64,000 nt of DNA, from NCBI GenBank assembly GCA_017456105.1, contig JAFTKA010000002.1, positions 1 through 64,000 of the forward strand. The letters are read 5' to 3'. Origin of the DNA: Oscillospiraceae bacterium (lineage in GTDB: Bacteria; Bacillota_A; Clostridia; Oscillospirales; Oscillospiraceae). Shown in pieces: positions 51,142 through 58,424 of this stretch (position 1 is its first letter; the number at the start of each line of letters is the position of its first letter). The notes below the pieces were generated by a model. That model ran no database searches. It was not told the origin of the DNA and saw nothing but the letters and a program-made list of their open reading frames with translations. The translations under genes were made by a program, and so were the position numbers.

Positions 51142-52067
51142 TGATTTCCTGTACAGAATTTATCCCGGCCTACTCCGAGCTGTTCACCTTTTTGGAGGAT
51201 AACTACGGTAGGGAAGAGGTCAGTGCCTTTTGGAAATATCTCTTCCAGCCCGATGGCAAAGGAATCCCTCTGATCGGCTTTGTGGAGAGAGAGGGTATCC
51301 GGGGCTGCTTCAGCTACTGGAGTGGCACACTTAGCGAAGAAGCAGCCGACTGTACTCTGCGTCTGAACGAAAAGGCCGGCTGGTTCCGTTGCACCATGCA
51401 CAAATGCCCCTCCAAGGGTCGGCTTTTGGAGCTTCAGAAGGAGATCGGCATCAAGCCCTACCACGACTACTGCCTCCACTGCGACAGCTACCGCTCCGCA
51501 ACGGAAAAGGTGGGTCTTAACTACATCTACAATTTTGACGGTGTGGACCACGCCGCCTGCTCCTTGTTCGTGTACGACCCCAAGGTCTTTAACGGTCAGA
51601 TCGTCATCGACGAGAATACCGAGACCCTGGAGATTCGGGCTTCTGAAAAGGAGTATTTCCACCCGGACTTCCACAGTAGCCTGAATATGGGCGTTGCCTA
51701 CGTGGGCGACAAGTATGGCAAGGACGTGCTGGAAAGCTACCTTTCCCGGTATACCAAAAATGTCTACGGCTCTGTGATCGCAGGCAATAGTTTGAAGGCC
51801 ATCGCTGACCGGATTCAGGATACTTACAATAAGGAGAAAGCACCCGATGCGGTAAAAATCGATCTGCAGGAAGATTCCTTGCAGGTAAATGTTTCCTACT
51901 GCCCCGGTGTGAAGCACCTGAAAGCCACCGGCCGTGAGGTATCCCAGTGGTATCGCTACACCACCGAATTTGTGATGGCGACTCTTGCTAAGGAAATGGG
52001 CTTCACATTCTCTATGGATTCCTACGACGAAGCCACCGGTGCCGCCTCTTATCATTTCACTAAATAA
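51141..52067 (+). CDS. Uncharacterised protein in the uronate operon
   Basis: A 308-residue soluble protein that I do not recognise. The first 120 residues are Cys-rich (TMHKCPSKG, DYCLHCDSY) and could bind metal, followed by a region with DHAACSLFVYDPKVF and a helical stretch; the C-terminal 110 residues are a second alpha/beta part (VNVSYCPGVKHLKATGREVSQWY). It starts on the YhcH stop (TAATG), so it must be part of the pathway. A hydrolase or a small-molecule sensor are both possible. Confidence 0.75.
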   Translation: MISCTEFIPAYSELFTFLEDNYGREEVSAFWKYLFQPDGKGIPLIGFVEREGIRGCFSYWSGTLSEEAADCTLRLNEKAGWFRCTMHKCPSKGRLLELQKEIGIKPYHDYCLHCDSYRSATEKVGLNYIYNFDGVDHAACSLFVYDPKVFNGQIVIDENTETLEIRASEKEYFHPDFHSSLNMGVAYVGDKYGKDVLESYLSRYTKNVYGSVIAGNSLKAIADRIQDTYNKEKAPDAVKIDLQEDSLQVNVSYCPGVKHLKATGREVSQWYRYTTEFVMATLAKEMGFTFSMDSYDEATGAASYHFTK

Positions 52068-52071
52068 AACT

Positions 52072-52108
52072 AAGCCCTGGTTGCAATTGCAACCAGGGCT
52101 TAGTTTTT
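52072..52108 (+). terminator. Terminator of the uronate operon
   Basis: A perfect 30-nt palindrome, AAGCCCTGGTTGCAA and its complement, is followed by AGTTTTT. Confidence 0.93.
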
Positions 52109-52122
52109 GCTATCGATAAGAG

Positions 52123-52237
52123 GCGTCATCCTGAGCGGAGCGAAGCGGAGTCGAAGGATCTACCCGCGAAAAAACTGCATAGCAGAAACGGAGTGCGTAG
52201 ATTCCTCGGCTTCACGTTGTTTCGCTCGGAATGACGC
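52123..52237. repeat. Nuclease-free doublet of the REP-like repeat (REPIN-like)
   Basis: Two inverted repeats (52123-52161 and 52199-52237) of the GIY-YIG-linked type flank a 37-bp spacer. The left reads CATCCTGAG...AAGGATCT; the right, reversed, reads CATTCCGAG...AGGAATCT, so paired bases changed together. Both the right repeat here and that at 39119 are preceded by TGCG. Confidence 0.85.
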
Positions 52238-52247
52238 AGAAGATGGT

Positions 52248-53159
52248 TTATACATTATGAAAAATCTCTTTGGTAATGGCCCGGAACTCCCGGACACTGG
52301 TGGCCTTTCGGAGTGCTTTGGCCTGCTTTTCCGTAGCGTGCAAAGTGCCAAGCAGATAGAACCAATGCTCCTTCATACGGAACATGGTGTTCTTTTCGCT
52401 GCCAAATTGGGTGGCATAGGTCTCCATCAGCGTGTCATGAAATTTTTCCAAATTTTCCACAGTTGCACCGGGGGTCAGCATACCGGGGTTGCCTACCAAC
52501 CCTCTTCCGGTCATTACCGCCTGCACCGAGGGAAAATCCTTGGAAAATGCCGCAATATCCTCTATAGAATTCAGATCCCCGTTGTAGCACAGGGGATTTT
52601 TGCTGTTTTCTACCGCCTGCCGGAAAACCTCCATATTGGGCGTTCCCTTGTAAAAATCCTGCCGCACCCGGGGGTGAACGATCAGTTCTTTCACAGGATA
52701 GCGGTTGAAGATCTCCAAAAGCCGGGGAAACTCCTCAGGTGTTTCAAAACCGATCCGGGTCTTAATGGAAACGGGCAGGGGAGTACTGTGGTAAATGCAG
52801 TCCAAAAATTCCTCCAGCTTTTCCGGCTCTTTCAGCATACCCGAGCCCTTGCCCTTGGCGGTAACCGTACCGGAGGGACAGCCCAGATTTAAGTTTACTT
52901 CTTCATAGCCCAGATCCCGGCATTGTTCTGCAAACCAAATAAAATCATCGGAAACCTTCGTCAGTACCTGCGGAACAAGGGTGTAGCCCAGCGTATCCGC
53001 TGGAGGAAGCTCCCGACTTTCCTTGGAGGTTAGCTGCCGGTGGCAGGTAGGGGAGAAGAAGGGGGTGTAGTACCGATCCAAACCGGGAAAAAACCGATGA
53101 TGCAGCTGCCGGTAAGTCCGGTCCGTAATGCCCTCCAGTGGTGCAAAATAATAACGCAT
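52248..53159 (-). CDS. tRNA-dihydrouridine synthase
   Basis: A 303-residue FMN enzyme of the Dus family that reduces uridines in tRNA. FAPLEGITDRTYRQL at the N-terminus and the catalytic-cysteine motif NLNLGCPSGTVTAKGKGSG are diagnostic, followed by IVHPRVRQDFYKG and MTGRGLVGNPG. It is ten bases downstream of lplA on the minus strand. Which Dus subgroup it belongs to is unclear; length is on the short side. Confidence 0.93.
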   Translation of the reverse strand: MRYYFAPLEGITDRTYRQLHHRFFPGLDRYYTPFFSPTCHRQLTSKESRELPPADTLGYTLVPQVLTKVSDDFIWFAEQCRDLGYEEVNLNLGCPSGTVTAKGKGSGMLKEPEKLEEFLDCIYHSTPLPVSIKTRIGFETPEEFPRLLEIFNRYPVKELIVHPRVRQDFYKGTPNMEVFRQAVENSKNPLCYNGDLNSIEDIAAFSKDFPSVQAVMTGRGLVGNPGMLTPGATVENLEKFHDTLMETYATQFGSEKNTMFRMKEHWFYLLGTLHATEKQAKALRKATSVREFRAITKEIFHNV

Positions 53160-53168
53160 AATAACCTC

Positions 53169-54134
53169 TTATAACGCCTGCTCTTCCAAAAGCTCGCACA
53201 GATCCGGAAAGTCTTTCAGTGCTGCCTGCATATCAGAAAGACTGAAGCGGCAGCTGGTAAGAGCTTGCTCCACCTTGGCAGGGAGCGTCCAATCCATAGC
53301 ATCGGAATAGGCCTTTGCCGCCTGAATGATGCCGTTTTTTGCCTGCAGCTGCAGCTGGAAAATACCCCAGTCAAACCGTTTTTCACAGGAAAAGGTAAAG
53401 GGCAGGGGCGTGCCGTACAGAAACTCCCAACTGCCGTTGTGCCTGGCAGTTTCTTCAATGCCGGCCATGGCTTCCCGGGGAATGGTGATGTTCTCTGCTG
53501 TAAGGCCATAGACCGCCTCAAAGCCCCTCACCATCAGCTCCCGCATTTTATCACAGGTCAGTCCGGGAGAGAGGTCTTTTAAGTTTATGACCCGACTGCG
53601 GACAGAAGAAACACCCTTGGCCTCCAGCTTGGCCTTGGAGGGGCTTAAGTACCGGGAAAGCTTGTCCATATCCACATCGATCAGCAGCGTGCCGTGATGG
53701 TAGGCGTTCTGCCCCACCTGATAAAAGGCGTTTCCCGAGAACTTACTACCCTCCGCCAAAAGATCGTTCCGTCCGGACTTTTCTGCCTTGATGCCTGCCA
53801 AACCACAGGCCGCCTGGATCACAGAAAGCTGGAGGTCCACATCATAATTCTCTTTACTGATTAAAAAGGTAAAATTCAGATTGCCCAAGTCATGGAACAC
53901 CGCACCGCCGCCGGAGAGCCGCCGTGCCAAATGGCCGCCCTCTTCCTCCAAAAGGGTGGTACGGCACTCTAACCACGCATTCTGATTGCGGCCGATGACC
54001 ACGGTGTTCTGGTTCTGCCACAGATATAAAATACAGGCATCGGGCTCCACCGTATCCAAAAGATACTTCTCGATGGCAAGGTTTTCATAGGGGTCAAACC
54101 CCTGACTTTCATATACAAATATTTTCCGTATCAT
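53169..54134 (-). CDS. lplA: Lipoate-protein ligase A
   Basis: A 321-residue ligase that attaches free lipoate to lipoyl domains. RRLSGGGAVFHDLGNLNFTF is the family signature, and EKSGRNDLLAEGSKFSGNAFY holds the substrate lysine region; a C-terminal accessory domain is present. ATG 54134 is preferred over 54137 from its spacing to AGGAG. It is divergent from the DeoR-type regulator and a dehydrogenase operon whose E2 has three lipoyl domains, so lipoate scavenging for that enzyme is likely. Confidence 0.94.
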   Translation of the reverse strand: MIRKIFVYESQGFDPYENLAIEKYLLDTVEPDACILYLWQNQNTVVIGRNQNAWLECRTTLLEEEGGHLARRLSGGGAVFHDLGNLNFTFLISKENYDVDLQLSVIQAACGLAGIKAEKSGRNDLLAEGSKFSGNAFYQVGQNAYHHGTLLIDVDMDKLSRYLSPSKAKLEAKGVSSVRSRVINLKDLSPGLTCDKMRELMVRGFEAVYGLTAENITIPREAMAGIEETARHNGSWEFLYGTPLPFTFSCEKRFDWGIFQLQLQAKNGIIQAAKAYSDAMDWTLPAKVEQALTSCRFSLSDMQAALKDFPDLCELLEEQAL

Positions 54135-54204
54135 CATAACTCCTAAAGCTGGTTTGTACCCATTATAAAATAGGGAAAAGATGTTGTCAAATGTTAAATT
54201 CCTG

Positions 54205-54244
54205 TTGACAAGTTGATATAAATGCGTTATAACTATGTTATAAT
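54205..54244 (+). promoter_or_regulatory. Promoter of the DeoR-type gene with GTTATAA boxes
   Basis: TTGACA (54205-54210), a 17-bp spacer and TATAAC (54228-54233). GTTATAAC (54226-54233) and GTTATAAT (54237-54244) are repeated boxes that recur at the E2 promoter. Confidence 0.65.
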
Positions 54245-54271
54245 CATGTTTTCTTAACAAAGGAGGACATA

Positions 54272-55021
54272 ATGAACAACATACGTCAAGACAAGATGAA
54301 GGCGTTCATCGAGGAGCAAAACGTAGTTACCATACGGCAGCTGCAGGAAATGTTCCCCAATGTATCGCTGATGACCATTCACCGGGATCTGGACGCGTTG
54401 GTGGACGGCGGCGTAGTGGTGAAGTTCCGGGGCGGTGCCCGCTCGGTGCGGCATAACGGCGACCCGGAGTTCAACGTGCGTATGCGGGATAACAACGCAG
54501 GCAAGCTGGCCATCGCCCAAAAGGCATTGGAGCTGATCCAGCCCCACAGCTCCATCTTCCTGGACGCCAGCACCACCAATCTGGCACTGGCAAGGATCCT
54601 GCCGGACCTGAACCTGAACATCTTCACAACAGGCCCCAGCATCGCGTTGGAGCTGAGCCGGCTGCACAACCCGGTGGTAACCCTGTGCTGCGGCACCATG
54701 AACCGGAAAAACCTGGCGGTGTCCGGACAGAACACTTTGGAAATGCTGGACAGCATCAATGTGGACCTGGCCCTGATCGGTGTGTCCGGCTGCTCTGTGG
54801 ACGAGGGCTTCACCTGCGGCACAGAGGGAGATATGCTGGTAAAGCGGAAGGTGATCAAGAAGGCACGCAGAAGTGTTGCCATGTGTACCCGTGATAAGCT
54901 GAACTGCCTGATGCCTTACACCTTTGCAAATCTTCAGGACGTGGATTACCTGATCTCCGACGTTCCCATGCCGGAAAACTTCGTTCAGGCGGCTGAAAAA
55001 GCAGGCCTTAAGCTGCTGTAA
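54272..55021 (+). CDS. DeoR-family transcriptional regulator
   Basis: A 249-residue repressor. The N-terminal winged HTH is VTIRQLQEMFPNVSLMTIHRDLDAL, and the C-terminal sugar-phosphate isomerase-like sensor holds IFLDASTTNLALARIL and LALIGVSGCSVDEGFTC, typical of DeoR proteins that respond to a phosphorylated sugar. The role of the downstream 2-oxoacid dehydrogenase operon as target is inferred from position and shared promoter boxes. A phosphosugar effector would tie pyruvate-type metabolism to carbohydrate supply. Confidence 0.93.
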   Translation: MNNIRQDKMKAFIEEQNVVTIRQLQEMFPNVSLMTIHRDLDALVDGGVVVKFRGGARSVRHNGDPEFNVRMRDNNAGKLAIAQKALELIQPHSSIFLDASTTNLALARILPDLNLNIFTTGPSIALELSRLHNPVVTLCCGTMNRKNLAVSGQNTLEMLDSINVDLALIGVSGCSVDEGFTCGTEGDMLVKRKVIKKARRSVAMCTRDKLNCLMPYTFANLQDVDYLISDVPMPENFVQAAEKAGLKLL

Positions 55022-55086
55022 GGCAAAGCTAGTGATTTTACCATACAAAAAGTTGGTAAGAATCGCAAAATTGTATGAAAAGTCTA

Positions 55087-55120
55087 TTGACTTGGATTGT
55101 TATGATACGTTATAATTAAC
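55087..55120 (+). promoter_or_regulatory. Promoter of the dehydrogenase operon
   Basis: TTGACT (55087-55092), an 18-bp spacer and TATAAT (55111-55116). GTTATGATACGTTATAAT (from 55099) contains the box seen before the DeoR gene and overlaps the -10. Confidence 0.7.
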
Positions 55121-55151
55121 AATTGCTAACAAACATTAAGGAGGAACTATC

Positions 55152-57035
55152 TTGGCAAACGCAGTAATTATGCCCAAGGCGGGCATTACCGTAGAAAGCT
55201 GTATCATCGGCGAATGGCTGAAGAAGGTCGGCGACCCTGTTAAGGTGGGCGACGTTCTGTTTACCTATGAGACCGATAAGGCCAGCTTTGAATGTGAATC
55301 TACCGCAGAAGGTACTCTTTTGGATATCTTCTATGGCGAGGGCGACGAAGTGCCCTGCCTTGTAAACGTCTGTGCCATCGGTGCTCCCGGTGAAGACGTT
55401 TCTGCTCTGAAGGGCGGCTCTGCCGCTGATGCTCCTGCAGAAGTACCTGAAGCTGCCCCTGCAGCCGCTGCTCCCGCTGCCGCACCTGCCGCAGCCGTTG
55501 CCACCAAGGCCCGTGGCGTTCTGATGCCCAAGGCCGGCATCACCGTGGAAAGCTGCATCATCGGCGAGTGGCTGAAGAAGGTTGGCGACCAGGTTAAGGT
55601 TGGCGACGTTCTGTTTACTTATGAAACCGACAAGGCTTCCTTCGAGTGTGAGTCCACCGAGGAAGGCGAATTGCTTGACATCTTCTATGGTGAGGGCGAC
55701 GAAGTACCCTGCCTGGAGAACGTCTGTGCTGTCGGTCCTCACGGCGAGCCCACCGAGTGCCTGAAGGGCATCGGCGGTACTCCCGCTCCCGCTGCTGAGG
55801 CAGCCCCTGCAGCCGCTGCTGCTCCCGCTGCCGCACCTGCCGCAGCCGGTGCTGCTGAGACTGTGATCATGCCCAAGGCCGGCATCACCGTGGAAAGCTG
55901 CATCATCGGCGAGTGGCTGAAGAAGGTTGGCGACGAAATCAAGGTCGGCGACGTTCTGTTTACTTACGAGACCGACAAGGCCTCCTTTGAATGTGAATCC
56001 ACCGCTGCTGGCACTCTGCTGGAGATCCTCCACGGCGAGGGCGACGAAGTGCCCTGCCTGGATCCCGTCTGCACCATCGGCGTGGCCGGTGCAGCTGCCG
56101 CACCCAGTGCAAACGCAGGTGCTGCAGTCTCTCCCAGAGCCAAGAAGCTGGCAGCTTCTGCCGGTGTTGACGCCACCATGGCTACCGGCACCGGTCCTAA
56201 CGGCCGGATCATCGAGCGTGATGTCCGCGAGCTGATGAAGAATCCTCCTGTGCAGGCTGCTGCACCTGTGGCCGAAGCTGCTGCTCCCGCAGCCGCTGCA
56301 CCTGCCGCTGCTGCCCCTGTTGCTGCTCCCGCAGCTGAGGCCGAGTACAAGGATGTGAAGTTCAGCGGTATCCGCCGTGCCATCAGCAAGTCCATGACCA
56401 CCTCCTTGCACACCATGGCTCAGCTGACCCACAACACCTCCTTCGACGCTACCGCAATTCTGGCTTACAGAAAGCAGCTGAAGGCTGCCGGCGGCGATTA
56501 CGCAGGCATCACCCTGGGCGACATCATTCTGTATGCCGTTTCCCGGACTCTGCTGAATCACCCGGATCTGAACGCCAACATGCTGGACGACAACAATATC
56601 CGTCTGTTCAATCACGTGAACCTGGGCGTTGCCGTGGATACTCCCCGTGGCCTGATGGTTCCCACCATCTTCCACGCAGACGAAATGAGCCTGCTGGAAA
56701 TCTCCAAGGCTGTCAAGGCTTTGGCTGCCGAGTGCCGCGATGGTGCTATCAGCCCCGACAAGCTGTCCGGTGGCTCCTTCACCGTGTCCAACCTGGGCAA
56801 TATGGGCGTGGAGAGCTTTACTCCCGTTATCAATCCTCCTCAGACCGGTATTCTGGGCGTTTGCGGCACCATCGACCGTGTCCGCAAGGGTGCTGACGGC
56901 AATATCGAGCTTTACCCCGCAATGGGCCTGAGCCTTACTTATGACCACCGTGCCGTGGACGGCACACCTGCTGCCAAGTTCCAGAAGGAGCTGGCATTCA
57001 ACCTGGAGAACTTCACCGTACTGCTTTCCAAGTAA
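55152..57035 (+). CDS. 2-oxoacid dehydrogenase E2 (dihydrolipoyl acyltransferase) with three lipoyl domains
   Basis: A 627-residue protein. Three nearly identical lipoyl domains carry the lipoyl lysines K43, K161 and K276 (all in ETDKASFE), joined by Ala/Pro-rich linkers. A peripheral-subunit-binding domain (about 330-366, SPRAKKLAASAGVD) is followed by the catalytic domain, with the HxxxDG motif H599-G604 (DHRAVDG). The start is TTG 55152, six bases after AAGGAGGA. The lipoyl repeats are conserved at DNA level (55170, 55524, 55869), a sign of recent triplication. Substrate (pyruvate, acetoin or another oxoacid) is not fixed. Confidence 0.94.
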   Translation: MANAVIMPKAGITVESCIIGEWLKKVGDPVKVGDVLFTYETDKASFECESTAEGTLLDIFYGEGDEVPCLVNVCAIGAPGEDVSALKGGSAADAPAEVPEAAPAAAAPAAAPAAAVATKARGVLMPKAGITVESCIIGEWLKKVGDQVKVGDVLFTYETDKASFECESTEEGELLDIFYGEGDEVPCLENVCAVGPHGEPTECLKGIGGTPAPAAEAAPAAAAAPAAAPAAAGAAETVIMPKAGITVESCIIGEWLKKVGDEIKVGDVLFTYETDKASFECESTAAGTLLEILHGEGDEVPCLDPVCTIGVAGAAAAPSANAGAAVSPRAKKLAASAGVDATMATGTGPNGRIIERDVRELMKNPPVQAAAPVAEAAAPAAAAPAAAAPVAAPAAEAEYKDVKFSGIRRAISKSMTTSLHTMAQLTHNTSFDATAILAYRKQLKAAGGDYAGITLGDIILYAVSRTLLNHPDLNANMLDDNNIRLFNHVNLGVAVDTPRGLMVPTIFHADEMSLLEISKAVKALAAECRDGAISPDKLSGGSFTVSNLGNMGVESFTPVINPPQTGILGVCGTIDRVRKGADGNIELYPAMGLSLTYDHRAVDGTPAAKFQKELAFNLENFTVLLSK

Positions 57036-57041
57036 GTGCCT

Positions 57042-58409
57042 ATGGAGAAATTTGATCTGTTGGTCCTTGGCGGCGGCCCCGGCGGTTACCTCTGTGCCGA
57101 GCGGGCTGCCCAGGGCGGCCTGAAAGTGGCTCTGTTTGAAAAGCGGGCCTTGGGCGGTACTTGCCTCAATGAAGGCTGTATCCCCACTAAGACTCTCTTA
57201 AACTCCGCCAAAATGTACCGCCACGCAACAGAAAGCGATGTCTTTGGCGTAAAGACGCAAGGCGTGAGCTTTGACCACGCCAAGGTCATCGACCGGAAAA
57301 ACAAGGTTGTCAAGACCCTGGTCTCCGGCGTGGGTACAACTATGCAGTCCAACGGTGTAACGGTGATTACCGGCGAAGCGGTGATCACCGGACGCACCGA
57401 GAGCGGCTTCACAGTAAAAGCCAACGGCACGGAATACGCAGGCCACCGTTTGGCCATCGCCAGCGGCTCGGAAGCGGTAGTTCCGCCCATCACAGGTGCC
57501 AAAGAGGGCATCGCCACCGGTTTTGTGATGACCAACCGGGGGATTTTGGACGAAAAGACCCTGCCCAAAAAGCTCGTCGTGATCGGCGGCGGCGTCATCG
57601 GCCTGGAGATGGCCTACTACTTTGCCTGCGTTGGCACAGAGGTAACGGTCATTGAAATGATGCCGAAGATCGCAGGTGCCACCGACCCGGAGATCTGCAA
57701 GGTGCTGACCGACGCATTCCAAAAAAGGGGTATGAGCTTCAAGCTCTCCTGTAAGGTTTTGGAGATCACGGACCATTCGGTGATCTATGAAGAGAACGGC
57801 CAAAAGCAGGAGCTTTCCTGCGACAGAGTTCTTCTCTCCTCCGGCCGCCGTCCTGCCACCGCAGGCATCGGCCTGGAAACCTTAAACCTGCAAATGGACA
57901 GAGCCGCCATCGTTACCGACCGGCATATGTGTACCACCGTACAGAATGTCTATGCCATCGGCGACTGCAACGGCAGATCCATGCTGGCACATACTGCCTA
58001 CCGTGAGGCGGAGGTAGCCGTAAATCATATGCTGGGCGTATTCGACGAAATGCGTTACGATGTGATCCCTGCGGTGATCTACACCGACCCGGAGGTGGCC
58101 TCTGTGGGTCTTGGCAAAGCCGAGGCCGAGCAAAGAGGCATGCACGTGAAAGAAGTCAAGCTTCCCATGTCCTACGCAGGACGGTATCTTGCGGAGAACG
58201 AGGGTGGCAAGGGCTTTATCAAGCTGGTGGTGGACACGGACAGAAAATGTCTTGTGGGCTGCCATATGGTAGGCTCTTACGCCTCGGAGATCATCATGAC
58301 TGCAACCATGATGGTGGACACCCAGCTTCCCCCTGACCGGCTGAAGAAGCTGGTATTCCCGCACCCGACTGTTGCAGAAATGATTCGTGAAGCAATATTT
58401 CATATTTAA
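57042..58409 (+). CDS. lpdA: Dihydrolipoamide dehydrogenase (E3)
   Basis: A 455-residue FAD flavoprotein that reoxidises E2 lipoamide with NAD. The FAD motif is LLVLGGGPGGYLCAE, the redox disulfide is in GGTCLNEGCIPTK, the NAD motif is VIGGGVIGLEMAYY and the C-terminal dimer His-Glu is in FPHPTVAEM. It follows the E2 stop by six bases. GTG 57036 is an alternative start. No lipoyl domain is fused to it. Confidence 0.95.
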   Translation: MEKFDLLVLGGGPGGYLCAERAAQGGLKVALFEKRALGGTCLNEGCIPTKTLLNSAKMYRHATESDVFGVKTQGVSFDHAKVIDRKNKVVKTLVSGVGTTMQSNGVTVITGEAVITGRTESGFTVKANGTEYAGHRLAIASGSEAVVPPITGAKEGIATGFVMTNRGILDEKTLPKKLVVIGGGVIGLEMAYYFACVGTEVTVIEMMPKIAGATDPEICKVLTDAFQKRGMSFKLSCKVLEITDHSVIYEENGQKQELSCDRVLLSSGRRPATAGIGLETLNLQMDRAAIVTDRHMCTTVQNVYAIGDCNGRSMLAHTAYREAEVAVNHMLGVFDEMRYDVIPAVIYTDPEVASVGLGKAEAEQRGMHVKEVKLPMSYAGRYLAENEGGKGFIKLVVDTDRKCLVGCHMVGSYASEIIMTATMMVDTQLPPDRLKKLVFPHPTVAEMIREAIFHI

Positions 58410-58424
58410 GGAGGATATATAAAA

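Noticed and set aside
55116..56948. Long minus-strand frame opposite E2, rich in Gly, Ser and Cys
   Set aside because: It is the antisense image of the repeated lipoyl domains and Ala/Pro linkers; no start signal or independent support.
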